A stretch of 64,000 nucleotides of DNA. Origin: Mucilaginibacter oryzae (lineage in GTDB: Bacteria > Bacteroidota > Bacteroidia > Sphingobacteriales > Sphingobacteriaceae). Below are positions 26,281 through 34,815 of the stretch, one piece after another; the first letter of the stretch is position 1; every line of letters starts with the position of its first letter. Where the stretch lies: the NCBI RefSeq assembly GCF_003148845.1, contig NZ_QGHA01000002.1, forward strand, positions 728,974 through 792,973. Direction: 5' to 3'. Below the pieces are notes generated by a model, which saw only the letters and a program-made list of their open reading frames with translations, was not told where the DNA came from and ran no database searches. The translations under genes and the position numbers were made by a program.

Positions 26281-27540
26281 ATGCAACAATTACCCAAGCG
26301 CCTTTTATCTATTGATGTTCTGCGGGCAATCACTATGCTCCTGATGATATTTGTTAACGATGCCAGCGGTGTAAGGCACATCCCCGAATGGATTGACCAT
26401 GCCAAAGGCTTTGAAGACAGGATGGGCTTTGCCGATACTATTTTCCCGGCTTTTCTATTTATTGTTGGCTTGTCGTTGCCTTTCGCTATCAATAACCGCA
26501 TCAAAAAAGGCGATACAGCCAAACAAGTGTTGTTCTATATCCTTGTGCGTAGCGCGGCGCTCCTTATTATGGGGTTTTTCCATGTAAACCTGGAGGAATT
26601 TAATCAAGAGGCGGCAATGATTTCGAGGGCAATTTGGGCTTTGGTAATCACTACCGCGTTCTTCCTGATCTGGCTGGATTATCCCGAAACTATGGCTAAG
26701 GGTAAAAGGTATACTTTGCAGATTTTGGGAATAACCATGCTTGTAGCTATGGCCGTTGTTTATAAAGGCGGCGAAGATGGCGATGTGCATGGCATGGAAC
26801 CTTCGTGGTGGGGCATCCTGGGGCTGATCGGCTGGTCGTACCTGGTGTGCGCGCTCATTTATTTCGGAGTTAAGGGGAAGCTTAATTCACTTATTGTAGC
26901 CTGGATAGTGCTGGCAGCCATCAATATCATCGCCCATAGTGTATTCAAAATAAAAATAACGCGCGATGAATCGATAGTGAACGTTGCGGGTGATGATGTG
27001 ACAGGCACTTTCATAGGCAATGCCATTATATTTCTGAAACCACTCTGGATTATCCACGATGCATCAACCATGACCTTAACTATGGGTGGTGTAGTGATCT
27101 CCGGCATTTATGCAAAGCTGGTTAATCAGAGTAAAACACAACGGATCTGGGCTACGCTGGCTATCATCGGCATATTATTTTTGGCTGCAGGCTTTGCCAT
27201 CAGGCCTTATACCGAGGGGATCTCTAAAATTCGCTCAACACCCGCCTGGGTGCTGATTTGCTCTGGCATTACCACTTTGGCGTTCCTGATATTGATTTAT
27301 GTAGTTGATTTTAAAGGCAAGGCAAATGCCTTTAAGTGGATCAAACCTGCCGGCACCAGCACCTTAACCTGTTACCTGATTCCTTATTTCCAGGTGTTTA
27401 TCCTCGAATTGCTGAATGTACGGTACCCCAGCTTTTTCAATAATGGTTTCCCCGGCCTGTTACGGTCATTGGCCACGGCTTTTTTAATCGTCCTGCTGGT
27501 AGGGCTGATGGAAAAGAAACGATTACGCCTAAAAATTTAA
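26281..27540 (+). CDS. DUF5009 / heparan-alpha-glucosaminide N-acetyltransferase-like membrane protein
   Basis: A 419-residue membrane protein with roughly ten to eleven helices. The start RLLSIDVLRAITMLLMIFVND and GFADTIFPAFLFIVGLSLPFAI match the DUF5009/HGSNAT family, which transfers acetyl groups across the membrane to terminal glucosamine in characterised relatives. It is followed 24 bases later by a GH18 chitinase, and the PTS/NagB genes lie beyond, supporting an amino-sugar role. The exact substrate is inferred. Confidence 0.85.
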   Translation: MQQLPKRLLSIDVLRAITMLLMIFVNDASGVRHIPEWIDHAKGFEDRMGFADTIFPAFLFIVGLSLPFAINNRIKKGDTAKQVLFYILVRSAALLIMGFFHVNLEEFNQEAAMISRAIWALVITTAFFLIWLDYPETMAKGKRYTLQILGITMLVAMAVVYKGGEDGDVHGMEPSWWGILGLIGWSYLVCALIYFGVKGKLNSLIVAWIVLAAINIIAHSVFKIKITRDESIVNVAGDDVTGTFIGNAIIFLKPLWIIHDASTMTLTMGGVVISGIYAKLVNQSKTQRIWATLAIIGILFLAAGFAIRPYTEGISKIRSTPAWVLICSGITTLAFLILIYVVDFKGKANAFKWIKPAGTSTLTCYLIPYFQVFILELLNVRYPSFFNNGFPGLLRSLATAFLIVLLVGLMEKKRLRLKI

Positions 27541-27564
27541 ACCAATTCTACCTGAATCAATATA

Positions 27565-28704
27565 ATGACAACAACTTTTCAATTTAACAGGGCATTGCGC
27601 CCCGCGGCGCTGATCATGTGCCTGTTTGCTTGCTTCTTTAAAGCGGATGCACAAAAAATAAAGCAAAAAAAACATGTAATTATAGGCTACGTTGGCGGCT
27701 ACCGGGGGCTTATCGACACCACCATGGTCGATCCGGCAAAGCTCACACATATTAATTATGCCTTTGTTGATGTACAGCATAACCGCGCCTGGTTAACGCA
27801 CCGCCGCACCGACACAACTAATTTCCGGTACCTGGTTAGCCTGAAAAAAAGAAACCCGGCGCTCAAAATCCTGATCTCTATTGGCGGCTGGACATGGAGC
27901 AAAAATTTTTCGGATATGGCGCTTACCGATACCGGCAGAAAAGCCTTTGCCGCAAGCGCGGCAGATATTGTTCGCCGGTTTAAAATGGACGGGGTGGATA
28001 TTGACTGGGAGTACCCTAACGCCTACGGTGCCGGCAACATCTACCGTCCCGAAGATAAAGTGAACTATACCCTGATGTTTGGTGAGCTGCGTGCCGAACT
28101 GGATAAACTGGAAAAAGAAACCGGCAAAAAGCATTTACTTACAGCTGCCGTAGGGGCCTTTAAACGCTTTACGCAAAATACCGAAATGGATAAAGTAAGC
28201 AAACTGTTGGATTACATCAACCTCATGACCTACGATTACGGCGCGGATGTGGCTGTTCACCACACCGGCTTGTACGCTTCAAAGTATCTTAAAACTGAAA
28301 ACAACGCAGATGCGGGTACGCAGGCCTTTATTGATGCCGGTGTTCCGAACGAAAAACTGGTGATGGGCTTGGCCTTTTATGGCCGCTCGGCCAGGGTATC
28401 TGACAGTACCCAAACGGGCCTTGGCTCAAAAGTTTTAGAAAGGATGCGCGGCGGTGGCTATACCTTGATCAGGGATAGTATTTTAAGTGATAAAGCCTTT
28501 AAATATTACCGCGACAAAAGCGCGCAGGCACCATATCTATACAATCCAACTACCCGCCAATTTATATCATTTGATGATGAATGGTCGGTTAAAAAGAAAT
28601 GCAAATACGTTAAAAAACATAAAATGGCAGGCGTGATGTTCTGGGAATATTCCGACGATAAAAAAGAATATTTACTGGATGCTGCAAATGCTCATTTGAA
28701 CTAA
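27565..28704 (+). CDS. Exported glycoside hydrolase family 18 (chitinase-like)
   Basis: A 379-residue GH18 enzyme with a signal peptide (ALIMCLFACFFKADA). The catalytic motif DGVDIDWE spans residues 142-149 with Asp142, Asp145, Asp147 and the acid Glu149. The substrate-binding SIGGWTWS and MTYDYG motifs and the late MFWEYSDD are also present. It should cleave chitin or related GlcNAc polymers by the substrate-assisted mechanism. It is the second gene after DUF5009 and ends in a perfect 16-bp hairpin terminator. Confidence 0.95.
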   Translation: MTTTFQFNRALRPAALIMCLFACFFKADAQKIKQKKHVIIGYVGGYRGLIDTTMVDPAKLTHINYAFVDVQHNRAWLTHRRTDTTNFRYLVSLKKRNPALKILISIGGWTWSKNFSDMALTDTGRKAFAASAADIVRRFKMDGVDIDWEYPNAYGAGNIYRPEDKVNYTLMFGELRAELDKLEKETGKKHLLTAAVGAFKRFTQNTEMDKVSKLLDYINLMTYDYGADVAVHHTGLYASKYLKTENNADAGTQAFIDAGVPNEKLVMGLAFYGRSARVSDSTQTGLGSKVLERMRGGGYTLIRDSILSDKAFKYYRDKSAQAPYLYNPTTRQFISFDDEWSVKKKCKYVKKHKMAGVMFWEYSDDKKEYLLDAANAHLN

Positions 28705-28723
28705 CAGCAAGCAAAATCTGATA

Positions 28724-28766
28724 CAAGAATAAAGTCGCCAGGTATAGGGGCGACTTTATTCTTGCG
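28724..28766 (+). terminator. 16-bp perfect hairpin after the chitinase gene
   Basis: CAAGAATAAAGTCGCC (28724-28739) pairs perfectly with GGCGACTTTATTCTTG (28749-28764) around a 9-nt loop. It runs straight into the first repeat unit, whose own start (TTTATTCTTGCGC) is the right arm of the hairpin. Confidence 0.75.
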
Positions 28767-28926
28767 CTCATTTGTAATGAGCGCTTAACATGGGTTTGCG
28801 TTTGTAACGCAATTAGCGATTAGGTTACCAACTGTACCCCAGCTTTATTCTTGCGCTCATTTGTAATGAGCGCTTAACATGAGTTTGCGTTTGTAACGCA
28901 ATTAGCCATAAAATCACCAACTATAC
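28755..28926. repeat. Two direct copies of an 89-bp REP-like unit with TTTGTAA hairpins
   Basis: Units start at 28755 and 28844. Each has GCGCTCA-TTTGTAA-TGAGCGC (28764-28784 and 28853-28873) and GCG-TTTGTAA-CGC. Compared with the copies at 22.2 kb, the stem base pair next to the loop changed from G-C to A-T on both sides, so the structure is conserved. The second unit runs into the 3' end of the NagB-like gene (stop at 28914). Confidence 0.88.
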
Positions 28927-29672
28927 CCGCGCTCCCGGGCATAATCTGCAACCAAAGCCCCCGCATCCGAGTCCAGCAAAATCTCACAATTGGGATGCAA
29001 TTGCACTACCGAGGCCGGGATCTCTGTGCCTACGGGACCAAGTATGGCCTGTTTCACAATCTCGGCCTTGTGGCTGCCTTTAGCAATCAGGATCAGCTTG
29101 CGGGTATGCATGATGTTTTTAATTCCACGGGTTAAGCCGCCCAGCTCAATCTCGGGCGGAACCTGGGTTTCGCGGCGAACGCGGGCCTCAAAATCCGGGT
29201 CCATAGGCGATACCCAGGTTTCACTTTCTAAAGGCGTACCGGGTTGGTTAATGCCGATGTGGCCGTTGCTGCCTATGCCCAGCATCTGCAGATCGGCACC
29301 ACCGCGTTCGGCAAGGCGTTTTTCAAACAGGATGGCCTCGGCTACAAAATCATCCGAAAGGGTAGGCGGCATAATAAAATTCTCTTCAGGTATCCCCAGC
29401 GGACCGGCAATCTGGTTCAATATCATCGTATAGCAGCTACCAGCATATTCCCGCTCCAGGTTGGTAAGTTCATCGACATTAAACAGCGTGATGTTCGATA
29501 CATCGAATGGATATCTGGTATGTATTTCAGATACAATTCGGTGCATGCCAATGGTGGTTTGCCCGGTTGAGAGGCCAATTACCGAATTTCTTTTCTCCAG
29601 CATCTGCGCTATAATGCGCCATGCCGCGGTTACATCAAACTCCTGTTCGCTTTTGGTTATGGTTACTTTCAT
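28914..29672 (-). CDS. nagB: Glucosamine-6-phosphate deaminase-like protein (NagB family)
   Basis: A 252-residue sugar-phosphate deaminase/isomerase. Visible motifs: GLSTGQTTIGMH (phosphate loop), FNVDEL (the catalytic Asp) and GIGSNGHIGINQPGT. In well-studied NagB the last motif reads NGHIxFNEP; here the Glu that pairs with the active-site His is Gln. The enzyme should turn GlcN-6-P (or GalN-6-P) into fructose-6-P or tagatose-6-P and ammonia. It is downstream of the PTS genes on the same strand, 191 bases after HPr, with two hairpins in the gap. The last codons lie in a repeat unit. Confidence 0.85.
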   Translation of the reverse strand: MKVTITKSEQEFDVTAAWRIIAQMLEKRNSVIGLSTGQTTIGMHRIVSEIHTRYPFDVSNITLFNVDELTNLEREYAGSCYTMILNQIAGPLGIPEENFIMPPTLSDDFVAEAILFEKRLAERGGADLQMLGIGSNGHIGINQPGTPLESETWVSPMDPDFEARVRRETQVPPEIELGGLTRGIKNIMHTRKLILIAKGSHKAEIVKQAILGPVGTEIPASVVQLHPNCEILLDSDAGALVADYARERGYSW

Positions 29673-29731
29673 TTATGGTATTAATGTTTAAGATAAAAAG
29701 GTACTCAAAGTTTCCTCCGCTGTTCGAATGT

Positions 29732-29764
29732 TATATGCCGGTAGTTTGCAACTACCGGCATATA
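29732..29764. repeat. 15-bp perfect palindrome with 3-nt loop
   Basis: TATATGCCGGTAGTT (29732-29746), loop TGC, and AACTACCGGCATATA (29750-29764). It lies between ptsH and nagB, which are read from right to left. There is no clear T tract on the minus strand, so it may be an mRNA stabiliser or a repeat element rather than a terminator. Confidence 0.75.
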
Positions 29765-29812
29765 ATCGTATTTACCTGAACGGCACTGTAGTCGAAGCTA
29801 CTTTCATAGTCT

Positions 29813-29833
29813 TCCGAAGTTACAGACTTCGGA
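29813..29833. repeat. Hairpin downstream of ptsH
   Basis: TCCGAAGT (29813-29820), a 5-nt loop, and ACTTCGGA (29826-29833), about 30 bases after the HPr stop on the minus strand. No T tract follows. With the palindrome at 29732 it may separate expression of the PTS genes and nagB. Confidence 0.6.
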
Positions 29834-29863
29834 CAGCGGTTATGGTTACTTTATTGATGCTGT

Positions 29864-30130
29864 TTATAGCTCTTTAAGCTGTTTGGTGAAAAAATCATCA
29901 ATAATCACGGCGGCGCTTACTTCATCCTCGCCATCAATAATTACCGAAACGGTTTCGCCGCCTTTAATACTGAGTGAGAGGATATTGAGCAGGCTGTTAA
30001 GTTTAACGGTTTTATCGCCTTTTTTTAAACTGGTGGTGGCTTTAAAGCCTTTGGCCAGTTTAACCAATTGGGTTGCAGGCCGGGCATGCATGCCTTGTAC
30101 AGATGTAATTACATAATGTTTGGTGATCAT
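29864..30130 (-). CDS. ptsH: HPr phosphocarrier protein
   Basis: The 88-residue PTS carrier, with the phosphorylated His15 in GMHARPAT and the regulatory-type Ser46 in KLNSLLN. It takes phosphate from EI and passes it to IIA. It overlaps the ptsI gene by four bases (ATGA), so it is the last gene of the PTS operon. Confidence 0.95.
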   Translation of the reverse strand: MITKHYVITSVQGMHARPATQLVKLAKGFKATTSLKKGDKTVKLNSLLNILSLSIKGGETVSVIIDGEDEVSAAVIIDDFFTKQLKEL

Positions 30131-31839
30131 TGAGTTATCTCTTTTAAATAAGCAATAATTTTGTCCGAGCTATCCATAGCCATAACTTGTCGGCATACCT
30201 GTTTGGCGCGGACTTCGGTATTATTGATCATGATGTTTTTTATTGTTGGGATGGACGCCGCGCTCATGGAAAATTCTGCCAGCCCCATTCCTAACAGCAG
30301 CAAGGTAGCCAATGGGTCGGAAGCCATTTCTCCGCACATACCTACGTGGATATTGTGCTCCCGGCCCTGTTCAATTACGTTCAGGATGAGTCGCAATACG
30401 CCCGGATTGAAAGGATCGTACAGGTGGGTGATCTTCTCGTTCATCCTGTCTACAGCCAAAGTATACTGGCAAAGATCATTGGTGCCGATGCTGAAAAAAT
30501 CAACCTCTTTAGCCAAAATATCCGCCGTGACGGCAGCCGATGGAATCTCGATCATCATACCAACTTTTACATCATCGCTAAAAGCAATTCCGGCTTCAAT
30601 AAGCGCGGTTTTAGCTTTATTGAGGACAAGTTTAGCATCGCGGATCTCTTTTACGTTCGAGATCATCGGGAACATGATACTTACCGGTCCGAACGCCGAA
30701 GCGCGTAATATGGCTTTCAGTTGTACCATAAATAAGCCTTCCTGGTCCAACGAGATCCGGATAGCTCGGTAGCCAAGAAATGGATTAAGTTCGGGCAGTA
30801 AGTTAAAGTAGGAGAGGTGTTTATCTCCGCCGATATCGATAGTGCGAATAATAATAGGTTTGCCTTTGGCCTGCAGTACAGCCTTTTTATAAAACCCGAA
30901 CTGTTCTTCCTCGTCAGGGAAAGTATCCCTATCCATAAACAACATTTCGGTACGGAACAGGCCCACGCCTTCGCCGCCGTTATCATGCACCATATCTAAA
31001 TCTTCGGCGCTGGATATATTGGCAAATAAGGTCACCCGTTTGCCATCGGCGGTGATAGCCGGTTTGTCTTTTACTTCTTTCAGCACTTCGGCTTGCTGCC
31101 TGAAGGATGCCGATTTGGCCGAATAACGGCTGATGATCTCCTCGCCGGGGTTTACATAAACCAATCCGCTCAGGCCATCGAGGATAATAAAATCGTTATG
31201 GTTGATGGTCATTAGCTCATCGCCGCAGGCTACAACTGCAGGCAGCCCTTTTGATTTGGCTATGATGGCCGCGTGCGAAGTACGGCTGCCTGCCTGTGTT
31301 GCAAAACCGGTAACAAGGTTAAGGTCTAATGTAATGGTATCAGAAGGGGTAAGGTCATCAGCAATAACAATGGTATCCGGCTGGAACGAGCGGGCATTGA
31401 TATCGCCGGTACGGTTAATATATTTAAGGATGCGGTTGCCGATATCCTGGAAATCGGACGAGCGGGCCCGCATGTATTCATCATCCATACTTTCAAAAAG
31501 CGCTACGATGCCCGCCGTAATTTCTATTAAAGCATCGTTGGCAGTCTTTTTTTCGGTTTCAATTTTGGCCACCACATCCTCGCGGATCTGCGGATCGTTG
31601 ATCAGTTCCACCTGTGTTTCCAGTATCGCGATATCATCATCAGTCAGCATCAGTTGCGAGCTGTTTTTGATGGCATCGATCTCGCCCAAAGCATTTACCA
31701 CCGAGCTATCAAAGCGATCGATCTCGGCCGCTATCTCTGCCTGGCTTTTTAACACAATACCGTTGGTGGCAGGCGCATTCTTTTTGATTACAAACGCCCT
31801 GCCTATGGCTATGCCCGGTGAAACTCCAACTCCCTTCAT
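30127..31839 (-). CDS. ptsI: PTS enzyme I (PEP--protein phosphotransferase)
   Basis: The 570-residue first enzyme of the PTS, autophosphorylated by PEP at His189 in GSRTSHAAIIAKS. Later motifs are FRTEMLFMDR, DIGGDKHLSY, a FGPVSIMFPMI segment, and the catalytic Cys in HVGMCGEMASD. Length matches the family. It lies 13 bases downstream of the IIC-IID gene and overlaps ptsH. In many bacteria EI and HPr are encoded away from the transporters; here they belong to the same operon. Confidence 0.96.
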   Translation of the reverse strand: MKGVGVSPGIAIGRAFVIKKNAPATNGIVLKSQAEIAAEIDRFDSSVVNALGEIDAIKNSSQLMLTDDDIAILETQVELINDPQIREDVVAKIETEKKTANDALIEITAGIVALFESMDDEYMRARSSDFQDIGNRILKYINRTGDINARSFQPDTIVIADDLTPSDTITLDLNLVTGFATQAGSRTSHAAIIAKSKGLPAVVACGDELMTINHNDFIILDGLSGLVYVNPGEEIISRYSAKSASFRQQAEVLKEVKDKPAITADGKRVTLFANISSAEDLDMVHDNGGEGVGLFRTEMLFMDRDTFPDEEEQFGFYKKAVLQAKGKPIIIRTIDIGGDKHLSYFNLLPELNPFLGYRAIRISLDQEGLFMVQLKAILRASAFGPVSIMFPMISNVKEIRDAKLVLNKAKTALIEAGIAFSDDVKVGMMIEIPSAAVTADILAKEVDFFSIGTNDLCQYTLAVDRMNEKITHLYDPFNPGVLRLILNVIEQGREHNIHVGMCGEMASDPLATLLLLGMGLAEFSMSAASIPTIKNIMINNTEVRAKQVCRQVMAMDSSDKIIAYLKEITQ

Positions 31840-31852
31840 TTAATTCTTTTCT

Positions 31853-33439
31853 TTATGCAAAAAGGTGAATGATACTCCCTGCAAAACCAAGCAACAGCAG
31901 GCCTAACAACAGGTAGGTGGTTTTTATATTTTTTTTAACAAAATAGTACACTAAAAAGGTAAGCCCGAGTGGGATCATGGCCGGCACTACCTGGTCTAAA
32001 ATACCCTGGATGCCCAGCGCCGATTTATCCGCGCCGATGTGCAGCGGCGTGGTGATGTTCATCAGCGTGGCAGGCATCGCGCCAACAACCATCAACCCTA
32101 AAATAGATGAGCCTTTAGTGAGCCTGTCCATCACATTGTTTTTGGCCAGGTTTTGCAGGAACCTTGTGCCCGCGCCATACCCTACAAAAGTTAATTTATA
32201 ACGGAGCAACAAGTGAGGAACATTGAAAATCAGCAGGAACAATAACGGCCCCGTGATATTCCCTTTAATGGCCAGCGAGGTGCCAACCCCGGCAGCTATC
32301 ACCTTAAAAGTTCCCCAAAACAGGGAATCGAACACACCGGCTAAAGGGCCCATCAAACCAAGCTTTATAGAATTGATGGATTCTTCATCAAAATCTTCGT
32401 CGCTGCTATTTTGCTCTTCCATTGCAGCGGTGATACCTATAATAAGGGTCGAGCCGTAGGGACTGGTATTAAAAAACTGCAAATGCCTTTTCAAGGCCGC
32501 CGCCCTTGCTTCTTTAGCAGGGTAAAGCTTTTTTAAAACCGGTATGATGGAAAAAGCGAAGCCGGTATTTTGCCAGGTTTCAAAATTGAAATTGGCCTCT
32601 AAAGCCAGCGAGCGGAAAAACAACGAACGGAGATCCTTTTTATTTAGTTTGGGATTGAGCTTCAGGGGTTCGGCAGGTTCATCTTCGCTACCGAAATTGT
32701 CATCATCATCCATAGCCGGTTTAGGGGCAACCTGTTTCACCAATAGGGCGATGATCACCCCAAAACCCCCGATGGCAATTACAGGGAGTTTTAAATAAGC
32801 GGCCAGTAGAAAGCCAATGAAAAAGTAAGGAGCCATGCTTTTGCTGAACATCAGGTTCATGAGCAGGGCGAAACCCAACGCGGGGAGCATATTACCGGCA
32901 ACCTGTAAGCCGGTTTGTACCCATGCGGGGATCATGTCTAAAAACGATTTCATTGCTCCAGCCCCTAATTGCAGCGCAAGCAGAATGATAACGCCCATCA
33001 GCAGTGGCCTTAACAAGCCGGATAGGATATGGAGGCGTTGGATCGCTGCAAAATTTCCCTCATCGGCATATTGGCTGAACTTTTTATTGAGTATAGCCCG
33101 CAATACGAACAAGCCGCTGATCACCATTTCGGCAAGGATGGAAACCGGTACGGCTATGGCTAAGGCGATGGCAGGCCCTTTGCCGGAGATCATGGCGAAA
33201 GCGGTACCCAACACCCCTCCGGTAATTACATCGGGCGGAATGGCCGCGCCCACTTTGATGTTGCCCATAAAAATAAGCTCCAGGGTTGCGCCAATGATCA
33301 CGCCCTGCGTTACATCGCCAAGCGCAAGGCCAACCAGCGGACCAAGCACCAGCGGGCGACTAAGCAGGGTAGTGCCCAAAAAGTCTTCCGAATGTCCGAA
33401 CATCGCTATCAGCGCGATGAGTAAGTATGATGCTGACAA
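31853..33439 (-). CDS. Fused PTS IIC-IID transporter, mannose/fructose/sorbose family
   Basis: One 528-residue protein joins two normally separate membrane subunits. Residues 1-237 are the IIC half (GHSEDFLGTTLLSRPLVLGP, IGATLELIFMGNIKVGAAIPPD). A linker rich in Asp/Glu follows at about 238-262. Residues 265-528 are the IID half (RSLALEANFNFETWQNTGFAF, LMGPLAGVFDSLFWGT). Together they form the sugar channel of the mannose-type PTS. IIB and IIA lie just upstream. The likely substrates are hexosamines, judged from NagB and GH18 nearby. Confidence 0.93.
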   Translation of the reverse strand: MSASYLLIALIAMFGHSEDFLGTTLLSRPLVLGPLVGLALGDVTQGVIIGATLELIFMGNIKVGAAIPPDVITGGVLGTAFAMISGKGPAIALAIAVPVSILAEMVISGLFVLRAILNKKFSQYADEGNFAAIQRLHILSGLLRPLLMGVIILLALQLGAGAMKSFLDMIPAWVQTGLQVAGNMLPALGFALLMNLMFSKSMAPYFFIGFLLAAYLKLPVIAIGGFGVIIALLVKQVAPKPAMDDDDNFGSEDEPAEPLKLNPKLNKKDLRSLFFRSLALEANFNFETWQNTGFAFSIIPVLKKLYPAKEARAAALKRHLQFFNTSPYGSTLIIGITAAMEEQNSSDEDFDEESINSIKLGLMGPLAGVFDSLFWGTFKVIAAGVGTSLAIKGNITGPLLFLLIFNVPHLLLRYKLTFVGYGAGTRFLQNLAKNNVMDRLTKGSSILGLMVVGAMPATLMNITTPLHIGADKSALGIQGILDQVVPAMIPLGLTFLVYYFVKKNIKTTYLLLGLLLLGFAGSIIHLFA

Positions 33440-33480
33440 GGATATAAGTATTTGTTTATATGGATTTTAAATTTGTTTAA

Positions 33481-33951
33481 TTAAATCAGGCTTTCCACAA
33501 GCCGCCTGTTATCGGTAGGTACCTGGCGCACTTCCAGTTCAAGCCCTTTGGCCAGCATTTGGCGGATGATGATAAGATCTTCATCGTTTACCGCTACGGC
33601 TTTGGAGATCAGTTTCGAACCTTCTTTAGAGCGTAAGCCGCCAAAGTTTATCGATGTAATTTCAGGCACATCGGCAGCTAAAGCTGCTGCATCTTTGATA
33701 TTGTTAGTGAGTACCAGCACTTTGGCGTTCCTGCTTTTCTCGTCGTTTAAAAAATTGGCGGCGTCTTTTACGGTTTTGATGAGCAGTTTGGTGCCAGCCG
33801 GTTTGGCCAGGTTAAGCGTCATCTTCATAAATTCGTCTTTTGCTACTTTGTCGTTGGCTATCAGCAGGCAATCGGCACCAAGGGCGGGTGTCCAGGTAAA
33901 AGCCACCTGGCCATGTACCAGCCGGTCGTCAATCCTAATTAGTTTAATCAT
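33481..33951 (-). CDS. PTS IIB, mannose/fructose/sorbose family
   Basis: The 156-residue IIB domain, with the phosphorylated His13 in RIDDRLVHGQV. It transfers phosphate from IIA to the sugar. Its start overlaps the end of the IIA gene by eight bases, and 41 bases separate it from the fused IIC-IID gene, so one operon is certain. Confidence 0.94.
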   Translation of the reverse strand: MIKLIRIDDRLVHGQVAFTWTPALGADCLLIANDKVAKDEFMKMTLNLAKPAGTKLLIKTVKDAANFLNDEKSRNAKVLVLTNNIKDAAALAADVPEITSINFGGLRSKEGSKLISKAVAVNDEDLIIIRQMLAKGLELEVRQVPTDNRRLVESLI

Positions 33952-34381
33952 TGTAGTCCTCCTGTTTTGCCGTGGTTAAAATCTGGGTTACATAAACTAT
34001 TTGTTGTCTGGCGTTTTCAATGGCTTCGGCAATCACTTTCGGGGCGGAGGTATTGGTATCAGCCAGTATAATTTCAATTACCAAAGGCAGGTTAAAGCCC
34101 GATACTATGTGTACATTGCTTTTGCGGGCATACTGCAAAATCTGGTTGGTAACGCTGCCGCCCATGATATCCGAGAAAACAATCAACTCCTCATGATCGC
34201 CAACCTGGTCAATCACCGCTTTAATATCATCCTCAATCAACCTGTTTTCATCTACATAAGCCTCTATCAAAAAAATGCTATCTACAGCGCCGGTAATCAA
34301 ATCAAGGGATGATTTTACACCGCCGGCCAGCCTGCCATGCGTTGCTATCAGAAATTTTCGTGTGCTTTTGGTATGCTCCAT
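33944..34381 (-). CDS. PTS IIA, mannose/fructose/sorbose family
   Basis: A 145-residue IIA domain from the ATG at 34381 (MEHTKSTRKFLIATHGRLAGG, His15 phosphorylated); an upstream TTG at 34387 is less likely. The motif FSDIMGGSVTNQI is typical. It is the first gene of the operon IIA-IIB-IIC/IID-EI-HPr. Its promoter must lie between here and 34815. Confidence 0.93.
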   Translation of the reverse strand: MEHTKSTRKFLIATHGRLAGGVKSSLDLITGAVDSIFLIEAYVDENRLIEDDIKAVIDQVGDHEELIVFSDIMGGSVTNQILQYARKSNVHIVSGFNLPLVIEIILADTNTSAPKVIAEAIENARQQIVYVTQILTTAKQEDYND

Positions 34382-34512
34382 TAACAATCTAAGGTTTTAT
34401 ACCCGCGCTTTGCGGCGCGGCGTTTCAACATTGGTTTATATCATGGATGAAATTTAATCCTCCGCAATTATCCACGAAACTTTGTTCAATTGCTATTTTG
34501 AAGGCACTACAT

Positions 34513-34702
34513 TAGCACTACGCTTGAGTTAAATAGTGCTAAGTCTTGAGTATGAAGTCTTAAGTTCTAAGCAGTGAGCCTAAAATAAAGATTTAGGAGC
34601 CCCCCGCACTTAAGACTTCCAACTCAGGACTTGAGACTTAATTCTTAACACTTTGAACTTAAGACTAAAGACTTAGGGCTATTTTGCCAAAGCGTAGTGC
34701 TA
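34513..34702. repeat. 190-bp element with 13-bp terminal inverted repeats and AGTCTTAAG-rich core
   Basis: TAGCACTACGCTT at 34513-34525 and AAGCGTAGTGCTA at 34690-34702 are perfect inverted repeats. Between them, short variants of AAGTCTTGAG/AAGACTTAAG recur in both orientations. No ORF is present. It lies between the divergent PTS operon and the ThuA gene (34388-34815 has no gene). It looks like a small non-autonomous element or a repetitive leader. Confidence 0.6.
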
Positions 34703-34815
34703 AAGTAGGGGCAGTAAAATATCCTTCGGCGGCTTTATCTTTTAATTTTGAATAGTTGAGAGTCATACCCATGATGGGCAGAATCTATAAATAGAACATC
34801 AACCGTAAACATCAA

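Noticed and set aside
31202..31843. Long plus-strand ORF inside ptsI
   Set aside because: It is the antisense shadow of a certain gene, Ser- and Ala-rich without any family signal.
32835..33470. Long plus-strand ORF opposite the IIC-IID gene
   Set aside because: Antisense shadow of a conserved membrane protein.
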